A stretch of DNA of 64,000 nucleotides from Xanthomonas chitinilytica (GTDB lineage: Bacteria; Pseudomonadota; Gammaproteobacteria; Xanthomonadales; Xanthomonadaceae), in assembly GCF_026107455.2 (NCBI RefSeq), contig NZ_JAPCHY010000002.1:1-64000 (forward strand). The letters are read 5' to 3'. The notes beneath the pieces were generated by a model, which saw nothing but the letters and a program-made list of their open reading frames with translations, was not told the origin of the DNA and did not search any database. Below are positions 1 through 10,402 of the stretch, one piece after another (the first letter of the stretch is position 1; each line of letters opens with the position of its first letter). Both the position numbers and the translations under genes were made by a program.

Positions 1-407
1 TTCAGGAACACGACGATGTACGGCACGCCGACCTGGCGCGACAGCAGGATGTGCTCGCGGGTCTGCGGCATCGGGCCGTCAGCGGCCGAGCACACCAGGA
101 TCGCGCCGTCCATCTGCGCGGCACCGGTAATCATGTTCTTGACGTAGTCGGCGTGACCCGGGCAGTCCACGTGGGCGTAGTGGCGGCTCTCGGATTCGTA
201 CTCGACGTGCGCGGTCGAGATCGTGATGCCACGGGCCTTTTCTTCCGGCGCGGCGTCGATCGAGGAGTAGTCCTTGAATTCGCCACCGAAACGCTCGGCG
301 CCGATCTTGGTCAGCGCGGCGGTCAGCGTGGTCTTGCCATGGTCGACGTGGCCGATGGTGCCGACGTTGACGTGCGGCTTGGTACGCTCGAACTTACCCT
401 TGGACAT
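1..407 (-). CDS. tuf: Elongation factor Tu, N-terminal part (runs off the window)
   Basis: EF-Tu carries aminoacyl-tRNA to the ribosome as a GTP complex. The visible 135 residues hold the start of the G domain: the P-loop GHVDHGKT at 19-26, the switch I motif RGITI at 59-63 and DCPGH at 81-85. The ATG is at 407, preceded by a GAAGAAG ribosome-binding stretch. The rest of the gene lies left of base 1. It is the last visible gene of a transcription unit with tRNA-Tyr, tRNA-Gly and tRNA-Thr, the arrangement known for tufB in enteric bacteria. Whether a second tuf copy exists elsewhere cannot be seen. Confidence 0.98.
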   Translation of the reverse strand, partial: MSKGKFERTKPHVNVGTIGHVDHGKTTLTAALTKIGAERFGGEFKDYSSIDAAPEEKARGITISTAHVEYESESRHYAHVDCPGHADYVKNMITGAAQMDGAILVCSAADGPMPQTREHILLSRQVGVPYIVVFL

Positions 408-453
408 GGCTGCTTCTTCTCGGTAACAGGTTGGATGTAGTGCGTCTGAAAGA

Positions 454-529
454 TGGTGCTCACGAAAGGAATCGAACCTTCGACCTCCTCCTTACCAAGG
501 AGGTGCTCTACCGACTGAGCTACGTGAGC
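454..529 (-). tRNA. tRNA-Thr (anticodon GGT)
   Basis: The minus strand folds into a 76-nt cloverleaf that includes an encoded CCA end. The acceptor stem begins GCTCACG and the anticodon loop is CTTGGTAAG, giving GGT for threonine. The T arm carries GGTTCGATTCC. It lies about 45 nt upstream of tuf and downstream of tRNA-Gly in the same orientation, so it is probably processed from the tRNA-tuf transcript. Confidence 0.97.
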
Positions 530-562
530 GAGTTGTCTATTGTGACATGTATTGTCGTTCAA

Positions 563-636
563 TGGAGCGGGAGACGGGAATCGAACCCGCACCATCAGCT
601 TGGAAGGCTGAGGTTCTACCGTTGAACTACTCCCGC
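563..636 (-). tRNA. tRNA-Gly (anticodon TCC)
   Basis: This is a 74-nt minus-strand cloverleaf with encoded CCA. The acceptor stem is GCGGGAG paired with CTCCCGC, the anticodon loop CTTCCAA gives TCC, and the T loop is GGTTCGATTCC. It is the middle tRNA of the Tyr-Gly-Thr-tuf cluster. Confidence 0.97.
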
Positions 637-665
637 ACCGGGAACTTGTTGCCACAACGTGAAAC

Positions 666-751
666 TGGTGGAGGGAGGTGGATTCGAACCACCGAAGGCG
701 TAAGCCAGCAGATTTACAGTCTGCCCCCGTTGGCCGCTTGGGTATCCCTCC
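666..751 (-). tRNA. tRNA-Tyr (anticodon GTA)
   Basis: This is an 86-nt class II tRNA with a long variable arm and encoded CCA on the minus strand. The acceptor stem is GGAGGGA/TCCCTCC and the anticodon loop CTGTAAA gives GTA. It is the first gene of the tRNA-tuf transcript, about 50 nt downstream of the predicted start point. Confidence 0.97.
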
Positions 752-808
752 TTTTTACCCTGCTCCGCGAGGCCGAAGCCAAATCGGTGCGGGGTGAAAG
801 AGCCCGCA

Positions 809-837
809 ATTTTGGTGATGAATCCGGATCTTGTCAA
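809..837 (-). promoter_or_regulatory. Sigma-70 promoter of the tRNA-tuf operon
   Basis: On the minus strand a perfect -35 TTGACA (837-832) is followed after exactly 17 bases by the -10 CAAAAT (814-809). The discriminator right after it is GC-rich (TGCGGGC), as known for growth-rate and ppGpp-controlled stable-RNA promoters. The bases around the -35 are AT-rich against a very GC-rich background. It reads toward tRNA-Tyr. Confidence 0.8.
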
Positions 838-888
838 CAATCTTTTTCATCGAAAACACAAAAAGATCGCCATCCCCCGGAAACGGCC

Positions 889-1899
889 TCAGCCGCCGGG
901 AAGCGGCAGGGTTTCGTCGGCGAAGATCGCCACGTGCGGGATGCCGTCGGCGCCGATCCAGCCGCGATACATGCCCTCGGTGTTGAACGGCAGCGCCGCC
1001 TGGCCGTCGGCGCCCAGCACGATCGCGCCACCGTCGCCGCCCAGCTGCGGAATGCGCCGGTTGATCACCTCCTCGCCGGCCTGCGCCGGGCTTTCGCCCA
1101 GGTAGGCCATGCGCGCGCAGATGTCGTGCGCGGCCCCGACGCGGATGTAGAACTCGCCCCAGCCGGTGCCGGACACCGCACAGCGGGCGTCGGCCCAGGT
1201 GCCGGCGCCGATCACCGGCGAATCCCCCACCCGGCCGTAGCGTTTATTGGTCATGCCGCCGGTGGAGGTGCCGGCCGCCAGCGCGCCCCGCGCATCCCGC
1301 GCCACGGCGCCGACGGTGCCGAAGTACCTGGCGGTTTCCAGATCCGCATGCGCCTGCCCGGCCCCCTCCTCCTTGAGCGCACGCTGCAACTGCTGCCAGC
1401 GCTTCTCGGTGCGGAACCAGGCCGGATCGACCAGCTCGATGCCCTGCTCGCGGGCGAAGGCCTCGGCGCCCTCGCCCACCATCATCACGTGCTTCGACTT
1501 CTCCATCACCGCCTGCGCCAGCAGGATCGGGTTGCGCACCCGGTGCACCCCGGCCACCGCGCCGGCGCCGAGGGTGGCGCCATCCATCAGCGAGGCGTCC
1601 AGTTCGTTGCGGCCGTCGTGGGTGAACACCGCGCCGCGGCCGGCGTTGAAGGCCGGATCGTCCTCGAGCACGGTGATCGCCGCGGTCACCGCCGCCAGCG
1701 CCGGCTTGCCCGCCGCCAGCTGCTGGTGGCCCTTGCGCAATGCGGCCTCCAGCGCCGCACGTGCGGCCGCCTCATCCTTGGCCGACAACCCCGAGCGCAC
1801 GACACCCGCACCGCCGTGGATCACCAGCAACGGCTCCACGGCCATGGCGGCGGCCGGGAATACGGACAGGAACAGCAGCGCGACGGACTTCAGGTTCAT
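889..1899 (-). CDS. iaaA: Isoaspartyl peptidase/L-asparaginase (plant type), exported
   Basis: This family (Ntn hydrolases, threonine aspartases) removes isoaspartyl residues from peptides and hydrolyses asparagine after self-cleavage. The 336-residue protein begins with a hydrophobic signal peptide ending in AMA at residue 20, so it is probably periplasmic. The mature part opens with LLVIHGGAG. The autocleavage site is GTVGAVA with the nucleophile at Thr195, followed by GTSTGGM. I chose ATG 1899 over an upstream in-frame TTG at 1917 because the signal peptide starts there. It stands alone between the tRNA-tuf promoter and the ychF terminator. Confidence 0.93.
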   Translation of the reverse strand: MNLKSVALLFLSVFPAAAMAVEPLLVIHGGAGVVRSGLSAKDEAAARAALEAALRKGHQQLAAGKPALAAVTAAITVLEDDPAFNAGRGAVFTHDGRNELDASLMDGATLGAGAVAGVHRVRNPILLAQAVMEKSKHVMMVGEGAEAFAREQGIELVDPAWFRTEKRWQQLQRALKEEGAGQAHADLETARYFGTVGAVARDARGALAAGTSTGGMTNKRYGRVGDSPVIGAGTWADARCAVSGTGWGEFYIRVGAAHDICARMAYLGESPAQAGEEVINRRIPQLGGDGGAIVLGADGQAALPFNTEGMYRGWIGADGIPHVAIFADETLPLPGG

Positions 1900-1977
1900 G
1901 GGGTGGACTCCCGGCAAGGAGCCGCGATTCTATCCCCCGCCGCGCCGGCAACTGCCCGCTTCGGCCGCCCCGGAACG

Positions 1978-2005
1978 CGAAAACCCGCCTTGCGGCGGGT
2001 TTTCG
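1978..2005 (-). terminator. Rho-independent terminator after ychF
   Basis: A perfect 12-bp stem (CGAAAACCCGCC with GGCGGGTTTTCG) encloses a 4-base loop at 1990-1993. The symmetric A and T tracts let it work in both directions, but the only gene ending toward it is ychF on the minus strand, 195 bases away. The stretch 2006-2200 shows no gene; a small GC-rich hairpin lies near 2162-2178. Confidence 0.75.
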
Positions 2006-2200
2006 TGCTGCCCGGGTCGCCGGGAGACCCCGACAGGACGGCGGCCCGGGGTTTCCGACAGAACCTGTCACCCCGCGAGACGCCCTGGCCGAAGCGCTTC
2101 ATCAACGGCCGCAGGCGGGTGGGCCACCCCCTGCCCGGCGCGTTTGCCGGGAGAATCGCCGCCCCGCCCATGCGGGGTGCCGGCAAGGGCCCGGCCGGCG

Positions 2201-3292
2201 TCAGACGTTGAAGCGGAAGTGCAGGATGTCGCCTTCCTGGACCCGGTATTCCTTGCCCTCCAGGCGCAGGCGACCGGCTTCCTTGGCGCCGGCTTCGCCG
2301 CGGTACTTGATGAAGTCCTCGAACGAGATCGTCTCGGCGCGGATGAAGCCCTTCTCGAAATCGGTATGGATCACCGCCGCGGCCTGCGGCGCGGTGGCGC
2401 CGGCCTTGACCGTCCATGCGCGCACTTCCTTCACCCCGGCGGTGAAGTAAGTCTGCAGCCCCAGCAGGCTGTAGGCGGCGCGGATCACCCGGTTCAGGCC
2501 CGGCTCGTCCAGCCCCAGGTCGGCCAGGAACGCATCGCGGTCGGCGTCGTCCAGCTGCGACAGCTCTTCCTCGATCGCCGCCGACACCGGCACCACCTGG
2601 GCGCCTTCGGCCGCGGCGCGGGCGCGCACCGCATCCAGGTGCGGGTTGTTCTCGAAACCGTCCTCCAGCACGTTGGCGATGTACATCACCGGCTTGAGCG
2701 TGAGCAGGAACAGGTCGCGCACCAGCGCCTTCTCCTCCTCGTCCAGCCCGGCACTGCGGCCGGCCTTGCCGTCGGCCAGCGCGGCCTGCAGCTTGGCCAG
2801 CACCGGCTTGCGTGCCGCCGCGTCCTTGTCGCCGCCCTTGGCCGCGCGCTCGGCACGGTTGAGCGCCTTCTCGACGCTGTCCAGGTCGGCCAGCGCCAGC
2901 TCGGTGTCGATGGTGTCGATGTCCGACAGCGGGTCGACCTTGTTGTTGACGTGGATGACGTCGTCGTTCTCGAAGCAGCGCACCACGTGGGTGATCGCGT
3001 CGACCTCGCGGATGTGCGCCAGGAACTTGTTGCCCAGGCCTTCGCCGCTGGCGGCGCCGGCCACCAGCCCGGCGATGTCGACGAACTCGACCGCGGTCGG
3101 GACCACCTTCTGCGGGTTGATGATCTCGGCCAGCTGGTTCAGCCGCGGATCGGGCACCGGCACGATGCCGACGTTGGGCTCGATCGTGCAGAACGGGAAG
3201 TTGGCCGCGGCGATGCCCGCCTTGGTCAGCGCATTGAACAGGGTCGACTTGCCGACGTTGGGCAGGCCGACGATGCCGCATTTGATACCCAT
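2201..3292 (-). CDS. ychF: Redox-regulated ATPase YchF (Obg-like)
   Basis: YchF is a cytosolic P-loop ATPase of the Obg group that binds ribosomes and affects stress responses; its exact cellular role is still debated. At 363 residues it matches the E. coli length. The P-loop GLPNVGKS is at 9-16, followed by CTIEPN and the G3 region FVDIAGLV. The C-terminal TGS domain ends in the typical [12 protein letters not shown] 3292 has a short GAG-type ribosome-binding site. It is the last gene of the prs-rplY-pth-ychF block and is followed by a clear terminator. Confidence 0.97.
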   Translation of the reverse strand: MGIKCGIVGLPNVGKSTLFNALTKAGIAAANFPFCTIEPNVGIVPVPDPRLNQLAEIINPQKVVPTAVEFVDIAGLVAGAASGEGLGNKFLAHIREVDAITHVVRCFENDDVIHVNNKVDPLSDIDTIDTELALADLDSVEKALNRAERAAKGGDKDAAARKPVLAKLQAALADGKAGRSAGLDEEEKALVRDLFLLTLKPVMYIANVLEDGFENNPHLDAVRARAAAEGAQVVPVSAAIEEELSQLDDADRDAFLADLGLDEPGLNRVIRAAYSLLGLQTYFTAGVKEVRAWTVKAGATAPQAAAVIHTDFEKGFIRAETISFEDFIKYRGEAGAKEAGRLRLEGKEYRVQEGDILHFRFNV

Positions 3293-3359
3293 GGGAACTC
3301 CACGATTCGAGATTCGGGGCTGCGGTTTCGCGGCGGCGCCGGAAAACCGCAAGCCCGAA

Positions 3360-3941
3360 TCAGGGCTTGGGGGTGTGCAGGCGCTTCATCGCCTCGTTGA
3401 AATCGCCGGCCACCGCCAAGGGCAGTACCGACACCGCATCGTCGACGGCGCGGCCGATCAGCGCATCGTCGTCCTTGCCGGGGCGCCCGAGCACCCACGA
3501 CACCACGCGGTCCTTGTGACCCGGATGGCCGATGCCGATGCGCAGGCGATGGAAACGACCGTGCCCGAGCAGGCGGATGGTGTCGCGCAGGCCGTTCTGG
3601 CCGCCATGGCCGCCATCGAACTTGAGCCGCGCCACGCCCGGCGCCAGGTCGAGCTCGTCGTGCGCCAGCAGCGCCTCCTCCGGCTCGATCTTCCAGTAAC
3701 GCAGGGCCGCGGTGACCGACTTGCCGCTGAGGTTCATGAACGTGGCCGGCTTGAGCAGCCATACCGGCTGCCCGGCGACGTCGATCTTGGCGATCTCGCC
3801 AAAGAGTTTGGAGTCCAGGCCCCAGCGCGCGCCGGCCTGTTCGACCAGGGCGTCAACGAAACGAAACCCGGCGTTGTGCCGGGTCTGGGCATGTTCGGGT
3901 CCGGGGTTGCCCAGACCGACGATCAGTCGCAAGCCAGTCAT
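3360..3941 (-). CDS. pth: Peptidyl-tRNA hydrolase
   Basis: Pth recycles peptidyl-tRNAs dropped by ribosomes by cutting the ester bond between peptide and tRNA. The 193-residue protein has the family start [12 protein letters not shown], the catalytic His22 in TRHNAGF, the substrate-binding asparagines in FMNLSG, and the AHDELDL motif with the general-base partner Asp. It lies between rplY and ychF on the same strand, the usual order pth-ychF, and should be co-transcribed with them. Confidence 0.97.
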   Translation of the reverse strand: MTGLRLIVGLGNPGPEHAQTRHNAGFRFVDALVEQAGARWGLDSKLFGEIAKIDVAGQPVWLLKPATFMNLSGKSVTAALRYWKIEPEEALLAHDELDLAPGVARLKFDGGHGGQNGLRDTIRLLGHGRFHRLRIGIGHPGHKDRVVSWVLGRPGKDDDALIGRAVDDAVSVLPLAVAGDFNEAMKRLHTPKP

Positions 3942-3993
3942 GCGTCAGCACGTCCGCTGCGCCCGCCCCGGAGGGCGGACGCAACGATGACGA

Positions 3994-4617
3994 TTACTCG
4001 GCAGCCGCTGCTTCGTCGGCGGCGTCGGCATCGTCGCCCTTGCCGGCCTTGGCCGCGACGACGGCATCGTCGTGGTCCTTGCCCAGCTTCAGGCCCGGAA
4101 TCTCGACGCCCTTCGGCAGCTTCAGGTTGGACAGGTAGATGATGTCGCCGGCCTTCAGCTCGGCCAGGTCGACTTCGATCGACTCCGGCAGGTCGCCCGG
4201 CAGGCAGGCGATGTTCACTTCCTTCAGCTCGTGGGTGACCACGACGTCGGCGGACTTGCCGGCCGGCGAGATCTCCTCGTTGATGAAGTGCAGCGGCACG
4301 GTGGCGTGCAGCACTTCGTTCGCGTTCACGCGCTGGAAGTCCAGGTGCATGATCAGCTGCTTGAACGGGTGGCGCTGGATATCGCGCAGCAGCACCTTGT
4401 AGACCTGGCCGTCCAGGTTCAGGTCCAGGATCGACGAGTAGAACCAGTCGTTCTGCTGGGCCAGCCACACTTCGTTGTGGTTCAGCTGGATGTTGGCCGG
4501 GGCACGGTCGCCGCCGTACACCACTGCCGGGACCTGGCCTTCGCGACGCAGGCGGCGGCTCGCACCCTGCCCTTGACCTTCGCGACGCTGGACCTTGATT
4601 TCATGACTCTTAGCCAT
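3994..4617 (-). CDS. rplY: 50S ribosomal protein L25/general stress protein Ctc
   Basis: This bL25 protein binds 5S rRNA. At 207 residues it is the long Ctc-type form, with an N-terminal 5S-binding domain (about 1-95, starting MAKSHEIKVQRREGQG) and a beta-rich C-terminal domain. The last 25 residues are a low-complexity Ala/Asp-rich tail, common in this group. It sits between prs and pth, a conserved arrangement. Confidence 0.96.
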   Translation of the reverse strand: MAKSHEIKVQRREGQGQGASRRLRREGQVPAVVYGGDRAPANIQLNHNEVWLAQQNDWFYSSILDLNLDGQVYKVLLRDIQRHPFKQLIMHLDFQRVNANEVLHATVPLHFINEEISPAGKSADVVVTHELKEVNIACLPGDLPESIEVDLAELKAGDIIYLSNLKLPKGVEIPGLKLGKDHDDAVVAAKAGKGDDADAADEAAAAE

Positions 4618-4720
4618 TTTTCACTACCTAGGTTGATGACCGCCGAAGCGGCATTTTGATGGCCCACCCGCGACCAGGCGGGCCAGGATTCCGCCAGCCG
4701 TCGCCGGCCGGCGGGGAAAC

Positions 4721-5680
4721 TCAATCGACGTACAGCGAGCTGACCGACTCGCCGAAGGCGATGCGGCGCATCGTCTCGGCCAGCATCTCGGCCACGCTGA
4801 TCTGGCGGATCTTGCTGCACACCCGCGCCGCATCGGACAGCGGGATGGTGTCGGTCACCACCAGCTCGTCGAGCTGGGAATTGTTGAGGTTGTCCACCGC
4901 CGGGCCGGACAGCACGGCGTGGGTGCAGTACGCGGCCACCTTCAGCGCGCCGCGCGCCTTCAGCGCGGCGGCGGCGGCGCACAGGGTGCCGGCGGTGTCG
5001 ACGATGTCGTCGACCATCACGCAGGTCTTGCCCTCGACGTCGCCGATGATGTTCATCACCGTGGAGACGTTGGCGCGCGGGCGGCGCTTGTCGATGATCG
5101 CCAGGTCGGCGTCGTCCAGGCGCTTGGCCACGGCGCGCGCGCGCACCACGCCGCCCACGTCCGGGCTGACCACGATCAGGTTGTCGGTGCCGTAGGCGCG
5201 CCAGATGTCGGCCAGCAGCAGCGGCGAGGCATAGACGTTGTCCACCGGCATGTCGAAGAAGCCCTGGATCTGGTCGGCATGCAGGTCCACGGTCAGCAGC
5301 TGGTCGGTGTTGACCGCGCTGAACATCTTGGCCGCCACCTTGGCGGTGATCGGCACGCGCGAGGAACGCATGCGGCGATCCTGGCGGGCGTAGCCGAAGT
5401 ACGGCACCACCGCGGTGACGCTGGCCGCCGAGGCGCGCTTGAGCGCGTCGATGATGACCAGCAGCTCCATCAGGTTCTCGGCGCTGGGCGCGCAGGTCGG
5501 CTGGATCACGAACACGTCCTGCTTGCGCACGTTCTCCTGGATCTCCACCTGCACTTCGCCGTCGGAGAAGGTGGACACCAGCGCCTTGCCCGGGCGGATG
5601 CCCAGCTCCTTGCAGATGCTCTGCGCCAGGTGCTTGTTGGCATTGCCGGAGAACACCAGCAGATTGGGGGCGTTTTGCAT
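4721..5680 (-). CDS. prs: Ribose-phosphate pyrophosphokinase
   Basis: PRPP synthase transfers pyrophosphate from ATP to ribose 5-phosphate, feeding purine, pyrimidine, histidine, tryptophan and NAD synthesis. The 319-residue protein shows the N-terminal [10 protein letters not shown] segment, the flexible-loop region [22 protein letters not shown], and the PRPP-binding loop [15 protein letters not shown] 5680 gives the usual length, and the longer in-frame reading upstream runs into the tRNA. It follows tRNA-Gln on the same strand. Confidence 0.97.
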   Translation of the reverse strand: MQNAPNLLVFSGNANKHLAQSICKELGIRPGKALVSTFSDGEVQVEIQENVRKQDVFVIQPTCAPSAENLMELLVIIDALKRASAASVTAVVPYFGYARQDRRMRSSRVPITAKVAAKMFSAVNTDQLLTVDLHADQIQGFFDMPVDNVYASPLLLADIWRAYGTDNLIVVSPDVGGVVRARAVAKRLDDADLAIIDKRRPRANVSTVMNIIGDVEGKTCVMVDDIVDTAGTLCAAAAALKARGALKVAAYCTHAVLSGPAVDNLNNSQLDELVVTDTIPLSDAARVCSKIRQISVAEMLAETMRRIAFGESVSSLYVD

Positions 5681-5751
5681 GAAGGTTCTCTCGGGTGGGC
5701 GCGTAGCGGAGGAACGTGATCGGGTGCAGCGGGAACGCGGATGTTCCGGAG

Positions 5752-5828
5752 TGGCAGGGGCGGTAGGATTCGAACCTACGAATGCCAGGATCAAAACCTG
5801 GTGCCTTGGGCCTCTTGGCGACGCCCCT
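5752..5828 (-). tRNA. tRNA-Gln (anticodon TTG)
   Basis: This is a 77-nt cloverleaf on the minus strand with encoded CCA. The acceptor stem AGGGGCG pairs with CGCCCCT, the anticodon loop TTTTGAT gives TTG, and the T arm is GGTTCGAATCC. The D loop is slightly longer than in E. coli. It is embedded between ispE, whose stop is only 3 bases upstream, and prs, so it must be cut from an mRNA or have its own start. Confidence 0.97.
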
Positions 5829-5831
5829 GCA

Positions 5832-6713
5832 TCAAACTTGCTTCATCGCCGCCAGCGCATCGAGCAACGGCGAGCGCTCCGCGCCTGCCACCACCCATGC
5901 CCGCAACCGCTCCGGCAATCGCACCAGGGCCTGCTCTGCGGCAGCGCGCGTGGCGAACTCGACGAAGCAGCCGCTGCCCGACCCGGTCAAGCGTGCCCGG
6001 CCGATGCTGGACAACGCCTGGAACGCGCTTTCGATGGCGGGTTCACGGCGGCGCAGCACCGGCTCGAACGCATTGCCGAGCAGAGCCCCGGAAGCGAAGT
6101 CCGCTATTTTCGCGGGCGCGGCATCCCGCGTCAAATCCGGGGACTGGAACAGGGCGGCGGTGGGCACGTGCACCTGCGGATCGACCAGCACGTACCAGGC
6201 CGGCGCCAGCGCCAGCGGTACCAGCTCCTCGCCCACGCCTTCGGCCCAGGCGTTGCGGCCGCGCACGAACACCGGCACGTCGGCGCCCAGCGCCAGCCCC
6301 AGCGCGGCCAGCGCATCTTCATCCAGCCCGGCGCCCCACAGCGCGTTCAGCGCCACCAGCACGGTCGCCGCATCGGACGAGCCGCCACCGAAGCCGCCAC
6401 CGGCAGGAATGCGCTTTTCGATGCGGATATCCACACCTTCGGCGATATTCGCCGAATTTTTCAGCAGGGTCGCCGCCCGTACCGCCAGGTCGTCGGCCTC
6501 GGCGACACCGGCCACCGAGGCGCCGTGGCGGCAGATCCGGCCGTCGCCACGCGGGCGCAGGGCGATGCTGTCGCCCCAATCCAGCAGCCGGAAAACCGTC
6601 TGCAGCCGGTGGTAGCCGTCGGCGCGACGGCCGGTGATCTGCAGGAACAGGTTCAGCTTGGCCGGGGCCGGCCAGTGCGACCAGCCATCGTCCGGCAGCG
6701 CGGGAACGCTCAT
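5832..6713 (-). CDS. ispE: 4-diphosphocytidyl-2-C-methyl-D-erythritol kinase
   Basis: IspE phosphorylates CDP-methylerythritol with ATP in the MEP pathway for isoprenoid precursors. It is a GHMP kinase of 293 residues: the N-terminal [12 protein letters not shown] segment, the ATP-binding glycine loop [14 protein letters not shown], and the C-terminal [10 protein letters not shown] motif are all visible. ATG 6713 overlaps the lolB stop by the ATGA arrangement, so translation is likely coupled. The order lolB-ispE-tRNA-prs is widely conserved in gammaproteobacteria. Confidence 0.97.
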   Translation of the reverse strand: MSVPALPDDGWSHWPAPAKLNLFLQITGRRADGYHRLQTVFRLLDWGDSIALRPRGDGRICRHGASVAGVAEADDLAVRAATLLKNSANIAEGVDIRIEKRIPAGGGFGGGSSDAATVLVALNALWGAGLDEDALAALGLALGADVPVFVRGRNAWAEGVGEELVPLALAPAWYVLVDPQVHVPTAALFQSPDLTRDAAPAKIADFASGALLGNAFEPVLRRREPAIESAFQALSSIGRARLTGSGSGCFVEFATRAAAEQALVRLPERLRAWVVAGAERSPLLDALAAMKQV

Positions 6714-7369
6714 GGAACCTCGAAACTCCACTGGTCGACGATCAAGCGCACCTTGGCATCGCCGCGGGTGGCCTCGATGCGGCGCGGCAGCGCCGGACGC
6801 CCATCCTCGGCCGGGTACCAGTCGAGGAAGCCGATGTCCCAGCCCAGCTGGTGCAGGGTCCGCGGCCGGCCTTCGGCATCGCTGCCCAGCCGCTCCGGCG
6901 CCGGCGCATCGGCCGCCACCAGTCCGCGTACCCAGTCCGGCAGCTGGTTGACCGGGATATCCCAGCCGGTGGCCTCCAGCAACAGCCACTGCGCGTCGTC
7001 GCCGGCGCGCGGGCCGCCGTCCAGCCCTTCCAGGCGCGCGCCCGGCTGGCGGCTGTCGCCGGAAAGCCGCCAGCTCTGCCGGGTCACCGGTGCCGCCAGC
7101 TGGATGTGGTATTGCCGGTCCTGCTGCTGCCAGTCGATGCGGCCGTTGCCGCCGTCGCGGCCCTTGCTGACCGCCACCCGGCCCTGGAACGTCCAGTCCG
7201 GCTGCGCGCGCAGCTGCGCCTGGCGCTCGGCCTCGGCCTGCCGCGCCTGTTCGGACACCTCGACCACTTCCTCCGGCGCCGGCGCCTTGCGCGACCCCAG
7301 CGAGCCGCAGGCGGCCAGCGACAGCACCGCCAGCGCCAGCAACGGCGCCCTGAAAATCGAATGCGTCAT
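6710..7369 (-). CDS. lolB: Outer-membrane lipoprotein receptor LolB
   Basis: LolB takes lipoproteins from LolA and inserts them into the outer membrane. The 219-residue protein has a lipoprotein signal with the lipobox SLAAC near residues 17-21, a charged linker, and the LolB beta-barrel core with [20 protein letters not shown] and LPDWVRGL. It overlaps the upstream tetratricopeptide gene and downstream ispE by 4 bases each. Confidence 0.93.
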   Translation of the reverse strand: MTHSIFRAPLLALAVLSLAACGSLGSRKAPAPEEVVEVSEQARQAEAERQAQLRAQPDWTFQGRVAVSKGRDGGNGRIDWQQQDRQYHIQLAAPVTRQSWRLSGDSRQPGARLEGLDGGPRAGDDAQWLLLEATGWDIPVNQLPDWVRGLVAADAPAPERLGSDAEGRPRTLHQLGWDIGFLDWYPAEDGRPALPRRIEATRGDAKVRLIVDQWSFEVP

Positions 7370-9051
7370 ACGCCCAGTTTCTCGATGGCGCGTTGCAGCG
7401 CGCGGTTGTCCGGATCCAGCTTGCGGGCCTCGTCGAAGAAGCGCCGGGCCTCGTCCTGCTGCCCCAGCACCCACAGCACCTCGCCGACGTGGGCGGCGAT
7501 CTCCGGGTCCTTGGCCAGCGACCAGGCCCGGCGCAGCTGCACCAGCGCTTCCTCGTTGCGGCCCAGGCGGTACAGCACCCAGCCGTAGCTGTCGACGATG
7601 GCGGCGTTGTCCGGCTCGGCGACGCGGGCGCGGTCGATCAGCTCCAGCGCCTCCTGGTAGCGGGTGGTGCGGTCGGCCAGGGTGTAGCCCAGTGCGTTGA
7701 GCGCGGCCACGCTCTCCGGCTCGGTGACCAGGATCTTGCGCAGGTCGGCTTCGGCCCGCTCGATGTCGTCGCCCCGCTCCCAGGCCAGCGCGCGGGCATA
7801 CAGCAGCGCGTTCTCGTCCGGATAGGCGGCCAGGCCGCGGCCGAGCACCTCCAGCTCGCCGGCGGCATCGTCGCTGCGCTGGTACAGCTCGGCCTCGAGC
7901 AGGTAGGCGTCGCGGCGCGCTTCGTCCTCCACCGCGGCATCGGCCTGGATCGCGCGCGCGGCCTGCAGCGCCCCTGCCCTGTCGCCCAGCTCGTAACGGG
8001 CGTTGGCGGCGCGCAGCCGCGCCTCGCTGCGCTGCGGGCCGTCCGGCACGCGCTGGTACCAGTCCACGGCCTCCTGGTGGCGCTTGAGGAACTCGGCGAT
8101 CTTGCCCAGCAGCAGTTGCTGGCCGGGATCGGGCGTATCGGTCCCGGCCGCCAGCTCTTCGTACAACGCAGCCAGTGCCGCCTCGTCCTGCTGCTTGGCC
8201 AGCAGCGAGGCGCGCATGCCCCAGGTCTGCAGGTCCTGCGGCCCGGTGCCCAGCACCCGCTCGGCCGCACGCGCCTCGCCCAGCGCGTCGTAGGCGAACG
8301 CCAGCGCATTGCGCAGTTCCGGGTCGGCAACCGTCTTCGGTTCCACCCCGGCGAGCACCTGCAAGGCGTCGTCCTTCCTGCCGGCCTGGTTGAGCTGGGT
8401 GGCGTGCAGCAGGGCCACCCGCGGCTCGTCCGGGAAGCGCCGGACCACTTCGCCGACCATGCGCTGGGCCAGTTCCGGACGGTCCATGCGCAGCGCCAGC
8501 CGGCCGAACTCCTGCCAGGCTTCCAACCGGTCGGGAATGGCGCCGGCGTCGACCAGCTCGCCCAGCACCTGGGCCGGAACGGCCGGATCGCGCCCGCCGC
8601 CGGCCAACGCCACCAGAGCGAAGCGCCAGCCGCGCGGATCGCGGTCGCGCAACAGACCCAGCAGTTCGCGCCGGGCCTTGCGCAGCTCGCCCTGGCGCAA
8701 GGCCAGCGAGGCGCGGGTGCTGCGCATTCCCAGCGAACCGGGATCGCGCTGCGCCCACAACGCCAGCGCCTGCGTGGCGCGGGCATCGTCGTCGGCCAGC
8801 ATGGCGATGCGTGCGGCGCGCTCGGCCAGCCCGGCGTCGTCCTTGCCCGCCTGCGCCGCCTCCAGGTACCAGCGCGCGGCATCGGCCAGCTTGCCGGCCT
8901 GCAACGCGAATTCGCCGGCCAGCACCGGCGTCAGCGACGCCGCCTCCTCGGCCGTGGGTGCGGACGATGGCCCCGCCGGGCGCGCGGCCAGCAGGGGAAA
9001 AGCGGGCAGCGCCAGCAACAGAACGCTACAGATGCGAATCAATACGGGCAT
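7366..9051 (-). CDS. Tetratricopeptide-repeat protein, exported
   Basis: The 561-residue protein has a signal peptide (MPVLIRI, a hydrophobic core, and LLAARP around residue 20) and then consecutive tetratricopeptide helix pairs, clearest near residues 40-110 and in the last 200 residues ([24 protein letters not shown]). Such proteins sit upstream of lolB in many gammaproteobacteria, with a presumed role in envelope assembly; no enzyme motif is present. ATG 9051 is preferred over an in-frame TTG at 9060. It is divergent from hemA. Confidence 0.88.
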   Translation of the reverse strand: MPVLIRICSVLLLALPAFPLLAARPAGPSSAPTAEEAASLTPVLAGEFALQAGKLADAARWYLEAAQAGKDDAGLAERAARIAMLADDDARATQALALWAQRDPGSLGMRSTRASLALRQGELRKARRELLGLLRDRDPRGWRFALVALAGGGRDPAVPAQVLGELVDAGAIPDRLEAWQEFGRLALRMDRPELAQRMVGEVVRRFPDEPRVALLHATQLNQAGRKDDALQVLAGVEPKTVADPELRNALAFAYDALGEARAAERVLGTGPQDLQTWGMRASLLAKQQDEAALAALYEELAAGTDTPDPGQQLLLGKIAEFLKRHQEAVDWYQRVPDGPQRSEARLRAANARYELGDRAGALQAARAIQADAAVEDEARRDAYLLEAELYQRSDDAAGELEVLGRGLAAYPDENALLYARALAWERGDDIERAEADLRKILVTEPESVAALNALGYTLADRTTRYQEALELIDRARVAEPDNAAIVDSYGWVLYRLGRNEEALVQLRRAWSLAKDPEIAAHVGEVLWVLGQQDEARRFFDEARKLDPDNRALQRAIEKLGV

Positions 9052-9068
9052 CGAGGACAACCGGACCG

Positions 9069-9074
9069 TAAAAT
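9069..9074 (+). promoter_or_regulatory. Possible -10 element for hemA
   Basis: TAAAAT lies 45 bases upstream of the hemA ATG in the short divergent spacer (9052-9118). A matching -35 at 9046-9051 is poor, so this is only a candidate. Confidence 0.3.
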
Positions 9075-9118
9075 GGCGGCCTTGAATGGCCAGCAGCTTA
9101 TCGCAAGCAACTGAACAG

Positions 9119-10402
9119 ATGACCCTGTGGGTGCTCGGACTGAATCACCAGACCGCGCCGGTGGACCTGCGCGAACGGGTCTCCTTCGGCGGCGACGCGC
9201 TGTCGCGGGCGATGGCCTCGCTGCGGCAGAGTCCGCAGCTGGCCGAGGCGGTGCTGCTGTCCACCTGCAACCGCACCGAGCTGTACGCGGTGGCCGAACG
9301 CGGCGAAGCGCTGGCGCACTGGCTGGAGTCGCAGGCCGGCGGACTGCAGGGCTACCTGTACCAGCACCATGACGCCGATGCGGTGCGCCACCTGTTCCGG
9401 GTCGCCACCGGGCTGGACTCGATGGTGCTGGGCGAACCGCAGATCCTGGGCCAGGTGAAGGACGCCTGGGCGCTGGCGCGCGACGCCGGCGTGCTCGGCC
9501 ATCGCCTGGACCGGTTGTTCCAGCAGACCTTCTCGGTGGCCAAGCGCGCCCGCACCGACACCCGGGTCGGCGCCAACCCGGTGTCGGTGGCCTCCATCGC
9601 GGTGCGGCTGGCGCAGAACTCGTTCGCGCGGCTGGACGAATCCACGGTGCTGCTGGTCGGCGCCGGCGAGACCATCGAACTGGCCGCCAAACACCTGAGC
9701 GAAGGCAAGGTGCGGCGGCTGCTGATCGCCAACCGCACCCTCGCCCACGCCCAGGAACTGGCCAGCCGCTACGGCGGCGTGGCGCTGCCGCTGACCGAGC
9801 TGGAGCGCCACCTGGCCGAGGCCGACGTGGTGTTCTCGGCCACCGCCGCGCGCGAGCCGGTGATCGCCGCCGCCCAGGTCGCCACCGCGCTGCGTGCGCG
9901 CAAGCACAAGCCGATGCTGCTGTTCGACCTGGCGGTGCCGCGCGACATCGAGGCCAGCGTGGGCAAACTGGCCGACGCCTACCTGTATACCGTCGACGAC
10001 CTGGAGCGCGCGGTCGAGGACAACCGCCGCAGCCGCCGCGAAGCCGCGGCCGAGGCCGAGGCGATCATCGACCTGCAGGTCGCCCGCTACCTGGAAACCC
10101 TGCACGCCAGCGCCCACCAGGCGCCGCTCAAGCAGCTGCGCGCCTACGGCGAGGCCACCCGCATCGAGATGCTGGACAAGGCGCGCCAGCAGCTGGCCCA
10201 CGGCAAGTCGCCGGAGGAAGTGCTGGAACTGCTGGCGCACAGCCTCACCAACCGCCTGCTGCACCCGCCCACCGCCGCCCTGCGCGAAGCCGCGCTCAAC
10301 GGCGACACCGACCTGACCCGCGCCGCCGAGCGCCTGTTCCCGGCCAGCCCGGGCTACCGACACCCCGTTGCGAGGAACGATGACGCCGACCCTGCGCCGT
10401 AA
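9119..10402 (+). CDS. hemA: Glutamyl-tRNA reductase
   Basis: HemA reduces glutamyl-tRNA to glutamate semialdehyde, the first step of C5-pathway tetrapyrrole synthesis. The 427-residue protein starts [15 protein letters not shown], has the catalytic Cys50 in STCNRTEL, the NADPH-binding [11 protein letters not shown], and the C-terminal dimerisation helices. I chose ATG 9119 over ATG 9086 because the family begins at MTLWVLG. Its stop lies 23 bases inside prfA, so the two are co-transcribed. Confidence 0.97.
   Translation: MTLWVLGLNHQTAPVDLRERVSFGGDALSRAMASLRQSPQLAEAVLLSTCNRTELYAVAERGEALAHWLESQAGGLQGYLYQHHDADAVRHLFRVATGLDSMVLGEPQILGQVKDAWALARDAGVLGHRLDRLFQQTFSVAKRARTDTRVGANPVSVASIAVRLAQNSFARLDESTVLLVGAGETIELAAKHLSEGKVRRLLIANRTLAHAQELASRYGGVALPLTELERHLAEADVVFSATAAREPVIAAAQVATALRARKHKPMLLFDLAVPRDIEASVGKLADAYLYTVDDLERAVEDNRRSRREAAAEAEAIIDLQVARYLETLHASAHQAPLKQLRAYGEATRIEMLDKARQQLAHGKSPEEVLELLAHSLTNRLLHPPTAALREAALNGDTDLTRAAERLFPASPGYRHPVARNDDADPAP

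Noticed and set aside
547..2211. Very long open frames opposite the tRNA cluster and peptidase
   Set aside because: They run across three tRNA genes and a conserved peptidase; they exist because GC-rich DNA has few stops.
4618..4720. A terminator between prs and rplY
   Set aside because: A GC-rich stem can form, but it has mismatches and no T run, and the genes are a known operon.
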